Shown here in pieces: positions 1 to 9,275 of a stretch of DNA of 46,193 nucleotides (position 1 is its first letter; each line of letters opens with the position of its first letter). The DNA is from an uncultured Verrucomicrobia subdivision 3 bacterium (GTDB taxonomy: Bacteria > Verrucomicrobiota > Verrucomicrobiia > Limisphaerales > UBA11358). The notes beneath the pieces are model-generated. The model saw nothing but the letters and a program-made list of their open reading frames with translations, had not been told where the DNA came from and did no database searches. The DNA lies in contig CAILMI010000002.1 of NCBI GenBank assembly GCA_903835255.1, positions 1 through 46,193 of the forward strand, read 5' to 3'. A program made the translations under genes and the position numbers.

Positions 1-473
1 ATAGCAGGTGGAGCAATGGCTGACCCCATTGCCAATGCCAAGAAAACGCTTCAAGCCTCGAACCCAACTGGAAAGGCGACCTAAAAGAAAAAAAGCTTTT
101 AAAGAAAAAAACAAATCGCGCACCGACTTCGCTTGACACAATTCATAGCAGGGGCATCGCGCTGCGATGCCCCCGCCCAGCAGGGCGGAACGAATAGGAA
201 TAAGACGCTCGCCTGGCCTCATTGCTTTCCGTCGCCTGACGCTGTGCTCGGCGACGGGGACGCCGCAGCGCGGCGCTCCCTACCAGTCAAAAACCGGCGC
301 GGAAGGGACTTATGCGGGCGGCCACTGAAGATGAGCGCGGTCAGCGAGGGCTGACTTTACCATCCTGACAAAACCCTTATTTCGCAGTTGGGTTTAAGAG
401 ATCTCGGATAAAGATCCAAATCCGGTTGGGCAAGCATTGAATGCCCTTTCCCTTCCGAGGATGAAATGGGCTT
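1..473. other. Gene-less left edge with a repeat
   Basis: No convincing coding region is visible. The first 130 bases include an A-rich stretch with an AAGCTTTT core near 80-115. Positions 143-353 are a family B repeat, described separately. Positions 354-473 form a short unique spacer up to the stop codon of the minus-strand gene that ends at 474. A 73-codon open frame across 133-354 lies almost entirely inside the repeat and is not credible as a gene. Confidence 0.6.
143..353 (+). repeat. Family B dispersed repeat, long form (copy B1)
   Basis: It begins with a near-perfect hairpin, GGGGCATCGC-gct-GCGATGCCCC. A second palindromic module, ACGCCGCAGCGCGGCG, lies near 270, and the copy ends in a GGTCAGCGagGGCTGAC segment. 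By eye it aligns over its whole length with the reverse complement of 8888-9120. In part it also aligns with the shorter copies at 27937-28110 and 33950-34086. No coding frame explains it. The structure suggests a REP/BIME-like or non-autonomous mobile repeat. Confidence 0.75.
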
Positions 474-2378
474 TCAGTTTAATCCGGGCGGACGCGGGGC
501 AAACGCCTTGAAGGCGATCCCGTCCGATGTGGTATTCCCATTGAACACGGTGAAGAAAAAGTACTTGGCAATCTGATCGTACTCCGGCAGCAGGGAGAAA
601 TCCATCCACTCGCGCACGCCCTTGGGCAGGACGGCCATGGACCCGGGATCGGCCGCTGCCCCCTGGCTTTTGAAGAGAGCGAAGGCGGCGCGCATGACTT
701 CCCTCTGGTTTTGATAGCCGAACAGGCCGCCGCCCGTGCCGCCGATGCGCTGGGCCGCCTCGGTAAGTCCCGCCACCTGGCTCAGAGGCTTGCCGGGCGA
801 CGCGGCGCTGCGTAGATAATTCTCTAGAATGCCGGAGTCGGTGCTCATCGCCACATAGCCGCTGCTGGTGGTGCAGAAGAGCGAACGGGAAGCCGCCGCG
901 CCCGCCCCTGGCGCTTTCGGTGCGGGCAACGGAATGGCCTGGATTTTTTTACCAAGAAAATCGCGCGGCGACGGGGCGGGCTGCTGGCCGGAGACCAGCG
1001 CGGCGACGGATTTGATGGCGAGCACGGTTTGATCCGGATTGGCGGCGGCGAACAGCACCAGGGAAGGCGCATCATTCAAATCCGCCGGGGCGTTGCCGGC
1101 GGGGGCTTTTTGGTAATTGATGACGTCGTCTCCAAGATTGCCGATGAGGTTTTTACGAAGGTCAAAGGAGGGGTCTTTTAATTGAGCGCTGGCGTTGGCC
1201 ATGAGGATGGCCCCGTTGAGGGCGCTCAAGGCGGCGGGCGAGATTTTTTCCAGCATCATTTCCAGAGTGGCCCATTCCTTCTGGCCATCCAGACGCCAGC
1301 GCCAGAACTTCACCGCATCGGCCGGGACAAACGCCGGAGCACCGGAATCTTTCGAGGCGGTGGCGATCATCTTGAAAATCCCGGCGCGGTCGGATTCCGG
1401 CACGGACAGGGCGAACTCCATCAGCGAGCCGTCCTGCGATTCGCGGGCGCTAAAGCTGGCGCTCTTCAGGCCCATCGCGCCCGAGGCGGCGAGCACCTTA
1501 TCCCACGGCATGGACGCCAGGGGGTTGGCCGCGGCGGAATCGGGTTCCGGCGTGGGGATGGTGGACAGCACGGTGAAAAAAGCTTTGGCGTTGAACCAGC
1601 CGTAATAGAGGGGCGCATCGCGGAACTGCCGAACCCTGTCTGCGCTGTACGCGGCGTTTTCGGCCAGAGCGGGATTTGCCCCGCCGGTCAGATGCGCGGC
1701 CACCGGCTCGACGGCTTTGAGCGAGTTGCCCACGATCAAGAGGGACTCGAATTGGCCAACCACGATTTCGCCCTGGGCTGCGGGGGAGTCTGGCTTCGCG
1801 GATTCTGCGACGGGGGTTCGCTGCGGCAGGAGCGCGGTGAGGGCTGCGGGCAGATCATTGCTGGAAAGCGGCACCACTGAGAACCGGATACCGCGCAGGG
1901 TTTCGGTGCGGATCGATTTACCCGCCTCTGCCCATTTTTTTTCCAGCACGGCCAGGTTGGTCTTCAGCTGGGCGCTGTTGCCCTTGGTATCCAGCAGCAG
2001 CAGCACGCCGGGCGAGGCTTCGCCCGTGGCGTTCCACCCATTTTGAGTGACAGCAAAGGTCAGCTGGCCTTGGGGCAGACCGGTGAAGTCGTCGAGCTTC
2101 AAGCCCAACTCGCGCTCCAGCGGCCCCACAAAGGACGCCTGCCACTGGGCGTCGAACCGGTCGTGAAAGAGGCGCATGGCCGGATCGTTCCACAGCCGCC
2201 ATTGCGGTGATTTCTTGAGGGCGGCGCGCAGGGCGCTGCAATCCGGGGCGGTTACAACAAACAAAGTGTCCGACGGCAGGAGCTTCTCGGCAGGCGGGAT
2301 GGCGGCGCGCAGATCAGGGGTCAGGGCCGCGATGAAGGCAGCCAAAAATAAAGGGGGGAGGGTTCGAATAAGAGTCAT
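474..2378 (-). CDS. Secreted protein of unknown function (DUF3352-like guess)
   Basis: The product is 634 residues. The start is taken at the ATG at 2378; four codons further upstream there is only a TTG. The N-terminus is a typical signal peptide: MTLIRTL, a hydrophobic core, and a likely cleavage around LRAA, so the protein should be periplasmic or exported. The mature part opens with a PADTLFVV-like segment (here PSDTLFVVTAPD). It continues as mixed alpha/beta sequence without cysteine clusters, nucleotide-binding motifs or transmembrane helices. The layout recalls the DUF3352-type periplasmic proteins common in Planctomycetes and Verrucomicrobia, but this is a resemblance, not a proven match. 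It follows the HtrA-like gene by 52 bp on the same strand, so the two may be co-transcribed. No catalytic function can be assigned. Confidence 0.8.
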   Translation of the reverse strand: MTLIRTLPPLFLAAFIAALTPDLRAAIPPAEKLLPSDTLFVVTAPDCSALRAALKKSPQWRLWNDPAMRLFHDRFDAQWQASFVGPLERELGLKLDDFTGLPQGQLTFAVTQNGWNATGEASPGVLLLLDTKGNSAQLKTNLAVLEKKWAEAGKSIRTETLRGIRFSVVPLSSNDLPAALTALLPQRTPVAESAKPDSPAAQGEIVVGQFESLLIVGNSLKAVEPVAAHLTGGANPALAENAAYSADRVRQFRDAPLYYGWFNAKAFFTVLSTIPTPEPDSAAANPLASMPWDKVLAASGAMGLKSASFSARESQDGSLMEFALSVPESDRAGIFKMIATASKDSGAPAFVPADAVKFWRWRLDGQKEWATLEMMLEKISPAALSALNGAILMANASAQLKDPSFDLRKNLIGNLGDDVINYQKAPAGNAPADLNDAPSLVLFAAANPDQTVLAIKSVAALVSGQQPAPSPRDFLGKKIQAIPLPAPKAPGAGAAASRSLFCTTSSGYVAMSTDSGILENYLRSAASPGKPLSQVAGLTEAAQRIGGTGGGLFGYQNQREVMRAAFALFKSQGAAADPGSMAVLPKGVREWMDFSLLPEYDQIAKYFFFTVFNGNTTSDGIAFKAFAPRPPGLN

Positions 2379-2430
2379 GATGGAGTTCAATTTTAAGGCG
2401 GAGTGGGGAAGTGCAATATTCTTATTATTC

Positions 2431-3420
2431 TTACTCTTTATCCGATTTCACCCGGGCGCGGCTGGGAGGTTCAAGGTAGCGATACGGATTGTTCGGATTG
2501 TCGGCGGCGTAGGCGAAGGCGTCGCGATGGTCGAGGAAGTTTTTCACCAGCTCCACGGGGATGGCGAAGCCGAGCCCCTCGCCGAAAGTGATCTTCATGT
2601 TGGTGACGCCCACGACCTCGCCGGCGAGATTGAAGAGGGGGCCCCCGCTGTTGCCGGGATTGATCTGGGTGCTGGTCTGCAAAAACAGATTGCCCTCCAT
2701 CTGGCGGGTCTTGGTGCTGAGGATGCCCTGAGTGACCGTGCGTTCTAGCCCCAGCGGACTGCCGACGGCGAACACCGGGTCGCCCACGTTCAATAGGTCG
2801 GAATTGCCGAGGGTGATGAACTTGAAGGGGGGCGCATTCTTGTCCTCAATCCGCAGCAGCGCCAGATCATGAAATTTGTTGATGGCGATGATTTTGACCT
2901 GCTTGTAGGTCTCGCGGTCCAGCTGTCCATCCTTCTGGTGATACACTTCCACGGAGATTTCCGTTTCGCCCTCGATCACGTGGAAGTTGGTGATGAGATA
3001 GCCCTCGGCGTTGAGGAAGAAGCCCGAGCCCAGCCCGCCGGGCGTGCGCACCTGCACCACCGCCTCGCCGATCTGTTTGACCAGGCTGCTCACATCGCGC
3101 GCGGGCGAGGTCAGCAGTGTGGAGTAATACAATTGCGGGGGAACATTGACAGTGGCCACCGTGTTGGAGGGCGCCGGGATAAAAGATGCCGCGGGCGCCG
3201 CGGGCGCCGGGGTCGAGCCGTTCCGGGTGATGCTGGCGATGGAATGCCGTGGAACAACCAGCACGGTGTAGCCGATATCCAGCACCACGGCGTCGGGTTT
3301 TTCAGCCAGCAGGGTGCCGGTGAGGGCGGCGCGGTCCTTGAGCTGGAGCGTGTCTGCGGACGCAATTGGCGCGGCGCCCAAAAGCAGCGCCAGCAATGCA
3401 GCAAATTCCTTCAACGACAT
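2431..3420 (-). CDS. Secreted trypsin-like serine protease, HtrA/Deg type without PDZ
   Basis: The 329-residue product has a signal peptide (MSLKEFAALLALLLG…ASA). A small N-terminal domain of about 50 residues (DTLQLKDRAALTG…) follows, then a Pro/Ala linker. The protease domain covers about 105-305. The HtrA triad is visible: His147 in NFHVIEG, Asp185 in FHDLALLRI, and Ser258 in NPGNSGGPLFN. Members of the S1C family degrade or refold damaged envelope proteins. Unlike DegP/DegS it ends soon after the catalytic domain (AFAYAADNPNNPYRYLEPP), so no PDZ domain is present and regulation must differ. It sits 89 bp downstream of recF and 52 bp upstream of the secreted unknown, all on the minus strand. 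The start ATG at 3420 gives a clean signal peptide. Confidence 0.93.
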   Translation of the reverse strand: MSLKEFAALLALLLGAAPIASADTLQLKDRAALTGTLLAEKPDAVVLDIGYTVLVVPRHSIASITRNGSTPAPAAPAASFIPAPSNTVATVNVPPQLYYSTLLTSPARDVSSLVKQIGEAVVQVRTPGGLGSGFFLNAEGYLITNFHVIEGETEISVEVYHQKDGQLDRETYKQVKIIAINKFHDLALLRIEDKNAPPFKFITLGNSDLLNVGDPVFAVGSPLGLERTVTQGILSTKTRQMEGNLFLQTSTQINPGNSGGPLFNLAGEVVGVTNMKITFGEGLGFAIPVELVKNFLDHRDAFAYAADNPNNPYRYLEPPSRARVKSDKE

Positions 3421-3509
3421 GGCCGGACAATAATGCAGCCCCGCGGGTTTGACAAGCGGCGGGAGAGTTTCAGGAGCGAAATGAGATTCATCGGATGGCG
3501 GGGCCGGGA

Positions 3510-4598
3510 TCAGGGCGGAGGGGGCGCCGTCTGCAGCATTCCGTCCCTCACCCGCCAGCGCTGCAATTCACGGCCCAGCTCGCTGGGCCAGTTTTCCTCC
3601 GTGCAGGTCATGAAGACCTGGCCGCGGGTATTGCGCGCGTGCTCGAGAAGGGGCAGCAGGCCGCTGCGGCGCTTCACATCCAGCTCTCCCATCACGTCGT
3701 CGATCAGCAGGATGGGCGCGCTGCCGTGGATGCCCGCCAGGAATTCGGCCTGGGCCATCTTCAAGGCGATGGCCAGGGTGCGTTTCTGGCCTTCGCTGCC
3801 GAAGTGCGCGGCGGATTTCTCGTTGAGCAACAGCTGCAGCTCATCCCGGTGCGGGCCGATCAGGGTGGAGCGATACGTCCGCTCCCGCGTCCGCGACTGG
3901 GCGAGCTCGACGGCGAAATCGTTCTTCACGCTCGGGAGATAGTCGATGCGCAGTTCCTCCGCGTCGCGGGAGATGCGCTGATACGCCATCCGTGCCAGGG
4001 GCGAGAATTTCGGCACCAGCTCGCGGCGGGCGCGGATGATTTCAGTGCCGGCGCTGACCAGCTCGTGGGAAAAACTTTCCAGCGCGGCCTCGTCGGTGGG
4101 GCGCTGTTTGAGCAGGGCGTTGCGGGCGCGAACCGCGTGCATGAAGCGCTGGAGGAGCGGCAGGTAGGACGGCTGCGTCTGAGCCAGCAGCAGGTCCAGG
4201 AAACGGCGTCGGGCGCGTCCCGGGCCCTTAACCAGCTGCAGGTCTTCCGTGCAAAAAACCACCGTCCGCAAAGCCCCCAGGTATTCCGCCAGCTTTTTCA
4301 CCGGCATCCCGTCGAGCGTCAGATTCCGCTCGCGCGCCGACCAATACATTTTGATCTCGTGCTCGCCCTGCCCCACCCCGTGGCCGCCCACAAAATATCC
4401 CTTCTGTCCGTGCCGGACCATCTGCGCGCTGCCCACCCCCCGAAAGGAGCGCAGCGTGGCCATCAGATAGATCGCCTCTAGAATGTTGGTCTTGCCCTGC
4501 GCATTGTCGCCCAGCAGCAGGTGGAACCCTGGCGAAAAATCGGCGTCCAACCGCGCGTAATTGCGGAAGTCCCGGAGTCGCAGATGAGCCAGATGCAC
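3510..4598 (-). CDS. recF: DNA replication and repair protein RecF
   Basis: RecF is an SMC-like ATPase that helps load RecA at single-strand gaps in DNA together with RecO and RecR. I set the start at a GTG (4598), giving 362 residues beginning MHLAHLRLRDFRNY. This matches the family's usual start and length and puts the Walker A lysine (GDNAQGKT) at residue 36, as in E. coli RecF. A longer frame reaches back to 4790 but adds a sequence unlike the family. Other motifs are the ABC-type signature region SEGQKRTLAIALK and a Walker B ILLIDDVMGELD. dnaN and gyrB, frequent neighbours elsewhere, are absent; instead it heads a short minus-strand row with a protease gene. It is divergent from the sedolisin gene, with about 200 bp between the two starts. 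Confidence 0.96.
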   Translation of the reverse strand: MHLAHLRLRDFRNYARLDADFSPGFHLLLGDNAQGKTNILEAIYLMATLRSFRGVGSAQMVRHGQKGYFVGGHGVGQGEHEIKMYWSARERNLTLDGMPVKKLAEYLGALRTVVFCTEDLQLVKGPGRARRRFLDLLLAQTQPSYLPLLQRFMHAVRARNALLKQRPTDEAALESFSHELVSAGTEIIRARRELVPKFSPLARMAYQRISRDAEELRIDYLPSVKNDFAVELAQSRTRERTYRSTLIGPHRDELQLLLNEKSAAHFGSEGQKRTLAIALKMAQAEFLAGIHGSAPILLIDDVMGELDVKRRSGLLPLLEHARNTRGQVFMTCTEENWPSELGRELQRWRVRDGMLQTAPPPP

Positions 4599-4804
4599 CC
4601 GAAGAAAATAAGAGCCGCCGCCGCGCGCCGCGAGTTTATTTGCAACCCAACCGGGGTGTCCCGAATCTGGAAACCAGGTCCGCCCGCCGTGTCGCTGACC
4701 GGGCTGCCGCCCCGCACTTTGCAACCCGCAGGGGCAAAACGGGTTAAAAAGCGGGGATAGGCGCTTGCGAACGCTTTTGGCATCGGACATGCTGATTAAA
4801 ATTG

Positions 4805-7800
4805 ATGATGGGCCACTCTCGTATCTCCCTTCTGACGGCGGGTATTTTGCTGGCGGCGGTTTTCGTATCCGGCGCCGAGCCGGCCCGGAAAGCCCTTTCC
4901 CGGCATGTGCCCCGGGGGGTGGCTCATCTCACGCCGAAGGGTCGGTGGGCGGCTGCCAACCCGATTTCCATCGCCATCGGATTACCCTTGCGTAATCCGG
5001 CTTCCCTGGACGAATTTCTCCGGCAACTGCAGGATCCGCAGAGCCCAAATTTTCACAAGTATTTGACACCGAGTGAGTTCACGGTTCGGTTTGGGCCGAC
5101 GGAGTCCGAGTATGCGGCGGTGGTGGCATTTGCTGAGACGAATGGGCTGAGGGTGATTGGAACCCATCCGAACCGTGCCGTGCTGGATGTGGAGGGAGCT
5201 GCGCCAGCGGTTGGTCGGGCATTTGGTGTCACGCTGCAGGCTTACCGGCATCCCTCGGAAGGCCGGGATTTTTACGCCCCGGACACCGAGCCGACCGTTC
5301 CGGCGAATCTGCCGGTGGCGTTCGTGGAGGGGTTGAGTGATTATTCGCTGCCCCGACCGCTGTCTCATAAAACGGATCTCTCCAAGGTCCGACCTCTGGG
5401 GGGGTCCGGTCCGGGGGGATATTACGCTGGCAATGATTTCCGGAACGCCTATGTGCCCGGTTCGCCCTTGACCGGCGCCGGCCAAACGGTGGGGCTGCTG
5501 CAGTTTTCGGATTATTACAAGTCAGACATCACCAATTACCAGCGCATGATCGGGATGACCAACTTTGTCCCCCTCACCAACGTGGTTTTGCCCGGGGGGA
5601 CGCCGGCGACGACATTTAATGAAGAGGTGGCACTGGACATCGAGATGGCCATTGCCATGGCGCCGCAGTTGTCCCGGGTCATCGTTTATGAAATCAAGTC
5701 CGTGAATCCCAGCACCATCTTGAACCGGATGGCCACCGACAATCTGGCTAAGCAACTGAGCTCTTCCTGGGGATGGAGCGGGGGGCCTAGCACCTCGGTG
5801 GACAATGCGCTCAAGCAGATGGCCGCCCAGGGGCAGTCGTTCTTCCAAGCGTCCGGCGACAGTGATGCCTACACCGGCTCTCAAGTTTTGAGTGATCCCT
5901 CGCAAGTAAACTCACCGATGGACAGCACGAATTTGACCTGTGTGGGCGGCACCACCCTCAGCATGGCCGGTTCCGGGAGCGCGTATTCTTCGGAGACCGT
6001 GTGGAATTATAATCGCTACGGGGGGACTTTTGCCAACATCGGTTCCGGCGGCGGCGTCAGCGGTTATTATCTGATTCCCGACTGGCAGACCAACGTGAAT
6101 CCCGCCGCGGCGCAGGGGTCTGCCACCTATCGAAACATCCCCGATGTGGCGCTCACTGCCGATGGCATCACCGTCTGCTACACCTCCGGCAGCACACCGG
6201 TCACCAACGCGCTCGCAGGCACCAGTTGCGCTGCCCCTCTTTGGGCGGGCTACTGCGCTTTGATCAACCAGCAGTCGCTCGCCACGGCCGGAACCTCCGT
6301 GGGCTTTCTCAATCCCGCCCTGTACCGCCTGGCGGCGACCACGAATTACGCGAAGTGTTTCCACGACATCACGACCGGCAATAATGTGGGGACCAACACG
6401 CCTGGTTTTTACAATGCCACCAACGGCTATGACCTGGCCACTGGTTTGGGCACCCCCAACGGGATGGGGCTGATCAATGCGCTGGCGCCTCTGCCGGGAT
6501 TCATTGCCCAGCCTGCCGGGGCGACGGTCGCCAGCGGCACGGCGGTGACACTGAGCGCGACGGTTGTTGGTGCGTCGCCGCTCTCCTTTCAGTGGCGGCT
6601 CAATGGCACGAATGTGTCTTCCGGCGGCAACCTGTCTGGCACGACCACCAGCGCACTGACGATTTCCGCTGCCACCACCAATAATTCCGGAAATTATTCA
6701 CTCCTGATTGCCAATGGCTACGGCTCCATCACCAGCAGCATTGCCATTTTGAATGTGGGTGCCGCCCCGCTGATCACCCGGTCCCCGACGAATCTGACGC
6801 TGCTGGCAGGCGCTTCGGCGGTTTTTAGCGTCGCCGCCACTGGCAGCACGCCGCTCGCCTATCAGTGGCGCAGCAATGGTACCAATGCGGCGGGGTCAAA
6901 CCTCAGCGGAACCAACACTGCCACGCTGACTCTCTCCAGCATCACCACAAATAATGCCGCCAATTACTCCGTCACAATCACAAATGCCTACGGCGCCATC
7001 ACCAGCAGCGTGGCAACCCTGACGGTGGTCCTGCCCCCGACGATTTCAAGCTCCTCGCTAACCAATCGCACCGTGGAGTGCAGCAGCAATCTCACCTACA
7101 GCATCACCGCCAATGGGACTGCGCCGCTGGACATTCAGTGGAGCCTGGATGGTTCGCCTCTTCCGGGAGCCACGAATTCCTCGCTCACGCTCACGAATGT
7201 CCTCTCCCCCAATCACCTCGTCGCTGTCATGGTGACCAATCTCTACGCCAGCACCACAAGCAATGCCGCCTTGACCATTTTGGATACCCGGGCCCCGACC
7301 GTCACGCTCACGGGTTCCAGCCTCATGACCAGCGAACTCGGCGCGGCCTTCATCGATCCCGGGGCGACGGCCACCGACGCCTGCGCCGGATCCGTCGCCG
7401 TGACCGTGACCGGTTCGGTAAACACGGCTGCAACGGGCACCAACACGCTGACGTACCGGGCTGACGACGGCAGCGGTAATACCAATACAGCGCTTCGCAC
7501 GGTGGTGGTGCGCGACACGACGCCGCCCGTCATCGTGTGGAGCTTCACCAATCGGGTGCAGGCAGCCAATGAGAATTGTTCCGGTCTGATGACCAACCTG
7601 ACGGGAACCAACGGGGTGATCGCCACCGATTTGTCCGGTCCGGTGACGGTGACGCAGAGTCCCACCAACGGCGCGGTTTTGGCGCTGGGCACCAACCTGG
7701 TAATCTTCACGGTCCGGGATGGTTCCAGCAATGCGGCCTTCTCGACAAACCGTATCCTGGTCCAGGATTTGACGCCGCCCGTGATTGTTAGCCCGCCGCA

Positions 7801-8821
7801 GAGCCGGACCAACAGCGTCGGTGACACGGCAGTTTTCAGCGTGGCCGCCACCGCCTGCACGCCGCTGACCTATCAGTGGTTCTTCAACAATACCGCCCTG
7901 GCCCCGTCAGGCGCCCCCACGCTGACTCTCTCCAACGTCACCGTCACCTTGGCTGGCAATTATTCAGCGGTGATCACCGGGTCCGGCGGCTCCAGCACCA
8001 GTGTCGTGGCAGTGCTGACGGTGAAACGGTTGGGATCCAGTGTGGCGCTGAGCTCTTCCGCCAATCCCTCCGGCTACCGAGATCTCCTCAGTTTCACCGC
8101 TACCCTGCTGCCCACCAATGCCAGCGGCACGGTGCAGTTTTACACCAATCTCGCCGCGTTTGACACCCAGCTTCTTACCGCCGGCAATGCGGTCAGCGCC
8201 AAGCTCAACTCGCTGCCGCGCGGAACCAACCCAATCACAGTGGTGTATTCCGGCGATGATACCTATCAGTCGGCCACGAACTCCCTTCTCCAAATCGTCA
8301 CAAACCATCCGCCATCCGCCGCCCCGGCCGCCTACAGCCGCGACCCCGGCGCTCCACTGAATATCCCAGTGGCCGATCTCGCGCTGGGCTGGACGGATGT
8401 CGATGGGGATCCCCTGTCGCTGGCGGATTTCAGTGTCAGCACCAACGGGGTGACCCTCACCAACAACGCCGGCGTGCTGCTCTACGTGAATACCAATGAT
8501 GTCGCCGACCAGTTTCAATGCGGGGTGAGCGACGGTTGGGGAGGCGCTGCGGTCCAGACCGTCACCCTGAGCCTGACGCCGCCGGTCATCAGCATCCCGA
8601 ACATTGTGGGACCGGGTGGCAGTGGCAGTGGCGGCTTCACCTTGAGCCTGTCGGGGGCCCCCGGCTACACCTATGTCCTTGAGTCCACCACCGACCTTGT
8701 CCCAGGCGTCTGGTTGTCCATGGCGACCAATACGCTGGGCACGAATGGCGTCTGGATATACACCGACACCTCGGTCACGAATACAGATCAAAAGTTTTAC
8801 CGGCTGAAACTCGTCCAGTGA
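4805..8821 (+). CDS. Secreted S53 (sedolisin/kumamolisin) protease with Ig-like repeats
   Basis: The 1338-residue product starts at one of two tandem ATGs (4805 or 4808) and has a signal peptide ending near SGAEPA. Residues about 30-185 form a pro-kumamolisin activation domain (LTPSEFTVRFGP…). The acid-active serine-carboxyl protease domain covers about 205-560. It has Glu274 and Asp278 in NEEVALDIE, oxyanion Asp352 in ASGDSDAY and nucleophile Ser474 in AGTSCAAPLWAG. A C-terminal GYDLATGLGTPNG segment is typical of the calcium site. Two Ig-like domains with QWR motifs follow, then a third Ig-like domain, a DUF5011/HYR-like pair (RAPTVTLTG…, TNLVIFTVRDGS), another Ig domain, a Big_3-like domain (VVYSGDDTYQSA) and a cadherin-like domain (DVDGDPLS). 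The end is the YVLESTTDL…FYRLKLVQ module also seen in the giant subtilisin of this window. Probably a self-activating extracellular protease for protein degradation. Confidence 0.93.
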   Translation: MMGHSRISLLTAGILLAAVFVSGAEPARKALSRHVPRGVAHLTPKGRWAAANPISIAIGLPLRNPASLDEFLRQLQDPQSPNFHKYLTPSEFTVRFGPTESEYAAVVAFAETNGLRVIGTHPNRAVLDVEGAAPAVGRAFGVTLQAYRHPSEGRDFYAPDTEPTVPANLPVAFVEGLSDYSLPRPLSHKTDLSKVRPLGGSGPGGYYAGNDFRNAYVPGSPLTGAGQTVGLLQFSDYYKSDITNYQRMIGMTNFVPLTNVVLPGGTPATTFNEEVALDIEMAIAMAPQLSRVIVYEIKSVNPSTILNRMATDNLAKQLSSSWGWSGGPSTSVDNALKQMAAQGQSFFQASGDSDAYTGSQVLSDPSQVNSPMDSTNLTCVGGTTLSMAGSGSAYSSETVWNYNRYGGTFANIGSGGGVSGYYLIPDWQTNVNPAAAQGSATYRNIPDVALTADGITVCYTSGSTPVTNALAGTSCAAPLWAGYCALINQQSLATAGTSVGFLNPALYRLAATTNYAKCFHDITTGNNVGTNTPGFYNATNGYDLATGLGTPNGMGLINALAPLPGFIAQPAGATVASGTAVTLSATVVGASPLSFQWRLNGTNVSSGGNLSGTTTSALTISAATTNNSGNYSLLIANGYGSITSSIAILNVGAAPLITRSPTNLTLLAGASAVFSVAATGSTPLAYQWRSNGTNAAGSNLSGTNTATLTLSSITTNNAANYSVTITNAYGAITSSVATLTVVLPPTISSSSLTNRTVECSSNLTYSITANGTAPLDIQWSLDGSPLPGATNSSLTLTNVLSPNHLVAVMVTNLYASTTSNAALTILDTRAPTVTLTGSSLMTSELGAAFIDPGATATDACAGSVAVTVTGSVNTAATGTNTLTYRADDGSGNTNTALRTVVVRDTTPPVIVWSFTNRVQAANENCSGLMTNLTGTNGVIATDLSGPVTVTQSPTNGAVLALGTNLVIFTVRDGSSNAAFSTNRILVQDLTPPVIVSPPQSRTNSVGDTAVFSVAATACTPLTYQWFFNNTALAPSGAPTLTLSNVTVTLAGNYSAVITGSGGSSTSVVAVLTVKRLGSSVALSSSANPSGYRDLLSFTATLLPTNASGTVQFYTNLAAFDTQLLTAGNAVSAKLNSLPRGTNPITVVYSGDDTYQSATNSLLQIVTNHPPSAAPAAYSRDPGAPLNIPVADLALGWTDVDGDPLSLADFSVSTNGVTLTNNAGVLLYVNTNDVADQFQCGVSDGWGGAAVQTVTLSLTPPVISIPNIVGPGGSGSGGFTLSLSGAPGYTYVLESTTDLVPGVWLSMATNTLGTNGVWIYTDTSVTNTDQKFYRLKLVQ

Positions 8822-8887
8822 AATGGGCGCGCGGCATTCGGCGGGTGTTTTAAATCCCAATTTCGAAATAGAAGTTTACGCCCGTGG

Positions 8888-9120
8888 GGTGGGTTAGCGC
8901 TTCGGCGCTGACCTCGCCCATGTTCAGCGGACGTCAGGAAGGGCGGCCAGAACGAACGCCCGCACACGTTCCTTCCCCGCCAGTTTTTGATTGGTAGGGA
9001 TCGCCGCGCTGCGGCGTCCCCGGCGCCGAGCGCAGCGTCAGGCGCCGAAAACGAATCGCACAGCGAGTGTCTTACCCCGTTCGTTCCGCCCTCCCGGGCC
9101 GGGGCATAGCAGCGCGATAC
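8888..9120 (-). repeat. Family B dispersed repeat, long form (copy B2)
   Basis: Read on the minus strand it matches 143-353 module by module. A GC hairpin with GGGTATCGCGCTGC is followed by GGGCGGAACGAA, then CGCCTGACGCTG, then GGGGACGCCGCAGCGCGGCG, then GCGGGCG, and it ends in GGTCAGCG. Two palindromic modules are separated by a short spacer. It directly abuts the family A copy at 9123, so one element may have inserted next to or into the other. Confidence 0.75.
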
Positions 9121-9122
9121 CC

Positions 9123-9275
9123 CTATAGCAGTTCAGAGCAATTTTGGGATAGGTAGGGCGCGTCACTCCGTGCGCGCCGTCCCGGGGCAAAAGGTGACGC
9201 GGGTTGGCAATCGCGGCGGGCAGAGGACTGGCCGCCCTACCCGCCAATTTCCGAATGTTAATTTTAACGGCTATA
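9123..9275 (-). repeat. Family A MITE-like repeat, full copy (A1)
   Basis: Read on the minus strand it starts TATAGCCGTTAAAATTAA and ends GAACTGCTATA, so its ends form an imperfect inverted repeat (TATAGCcGTT / TATAGCaGTT). Inside lies GGGTAGGGCG near one end and CGCCCTACC near the other, again inverted. By eye it aligns over its full length of about 150 bp with 37268-37420. Partial copies are at 16457-16552 and 19888-20001. It has no coding capacity. Confidence 0.78.

Noticed and set aside
3495-4481. Plus-strand open frame of 328 codons opposite recF
   Set aside because: RecF motifs on the minus strand are decisive; this is a shadow frame.
8590-8821. PEP-CTERM or type IX sorting signal on the secreted giants
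   Set aside because: No PEP motif with hydrophobic helix and Arg cluster is present, and the end does not resemble the known type IX domains. The shared FYRL module is different.
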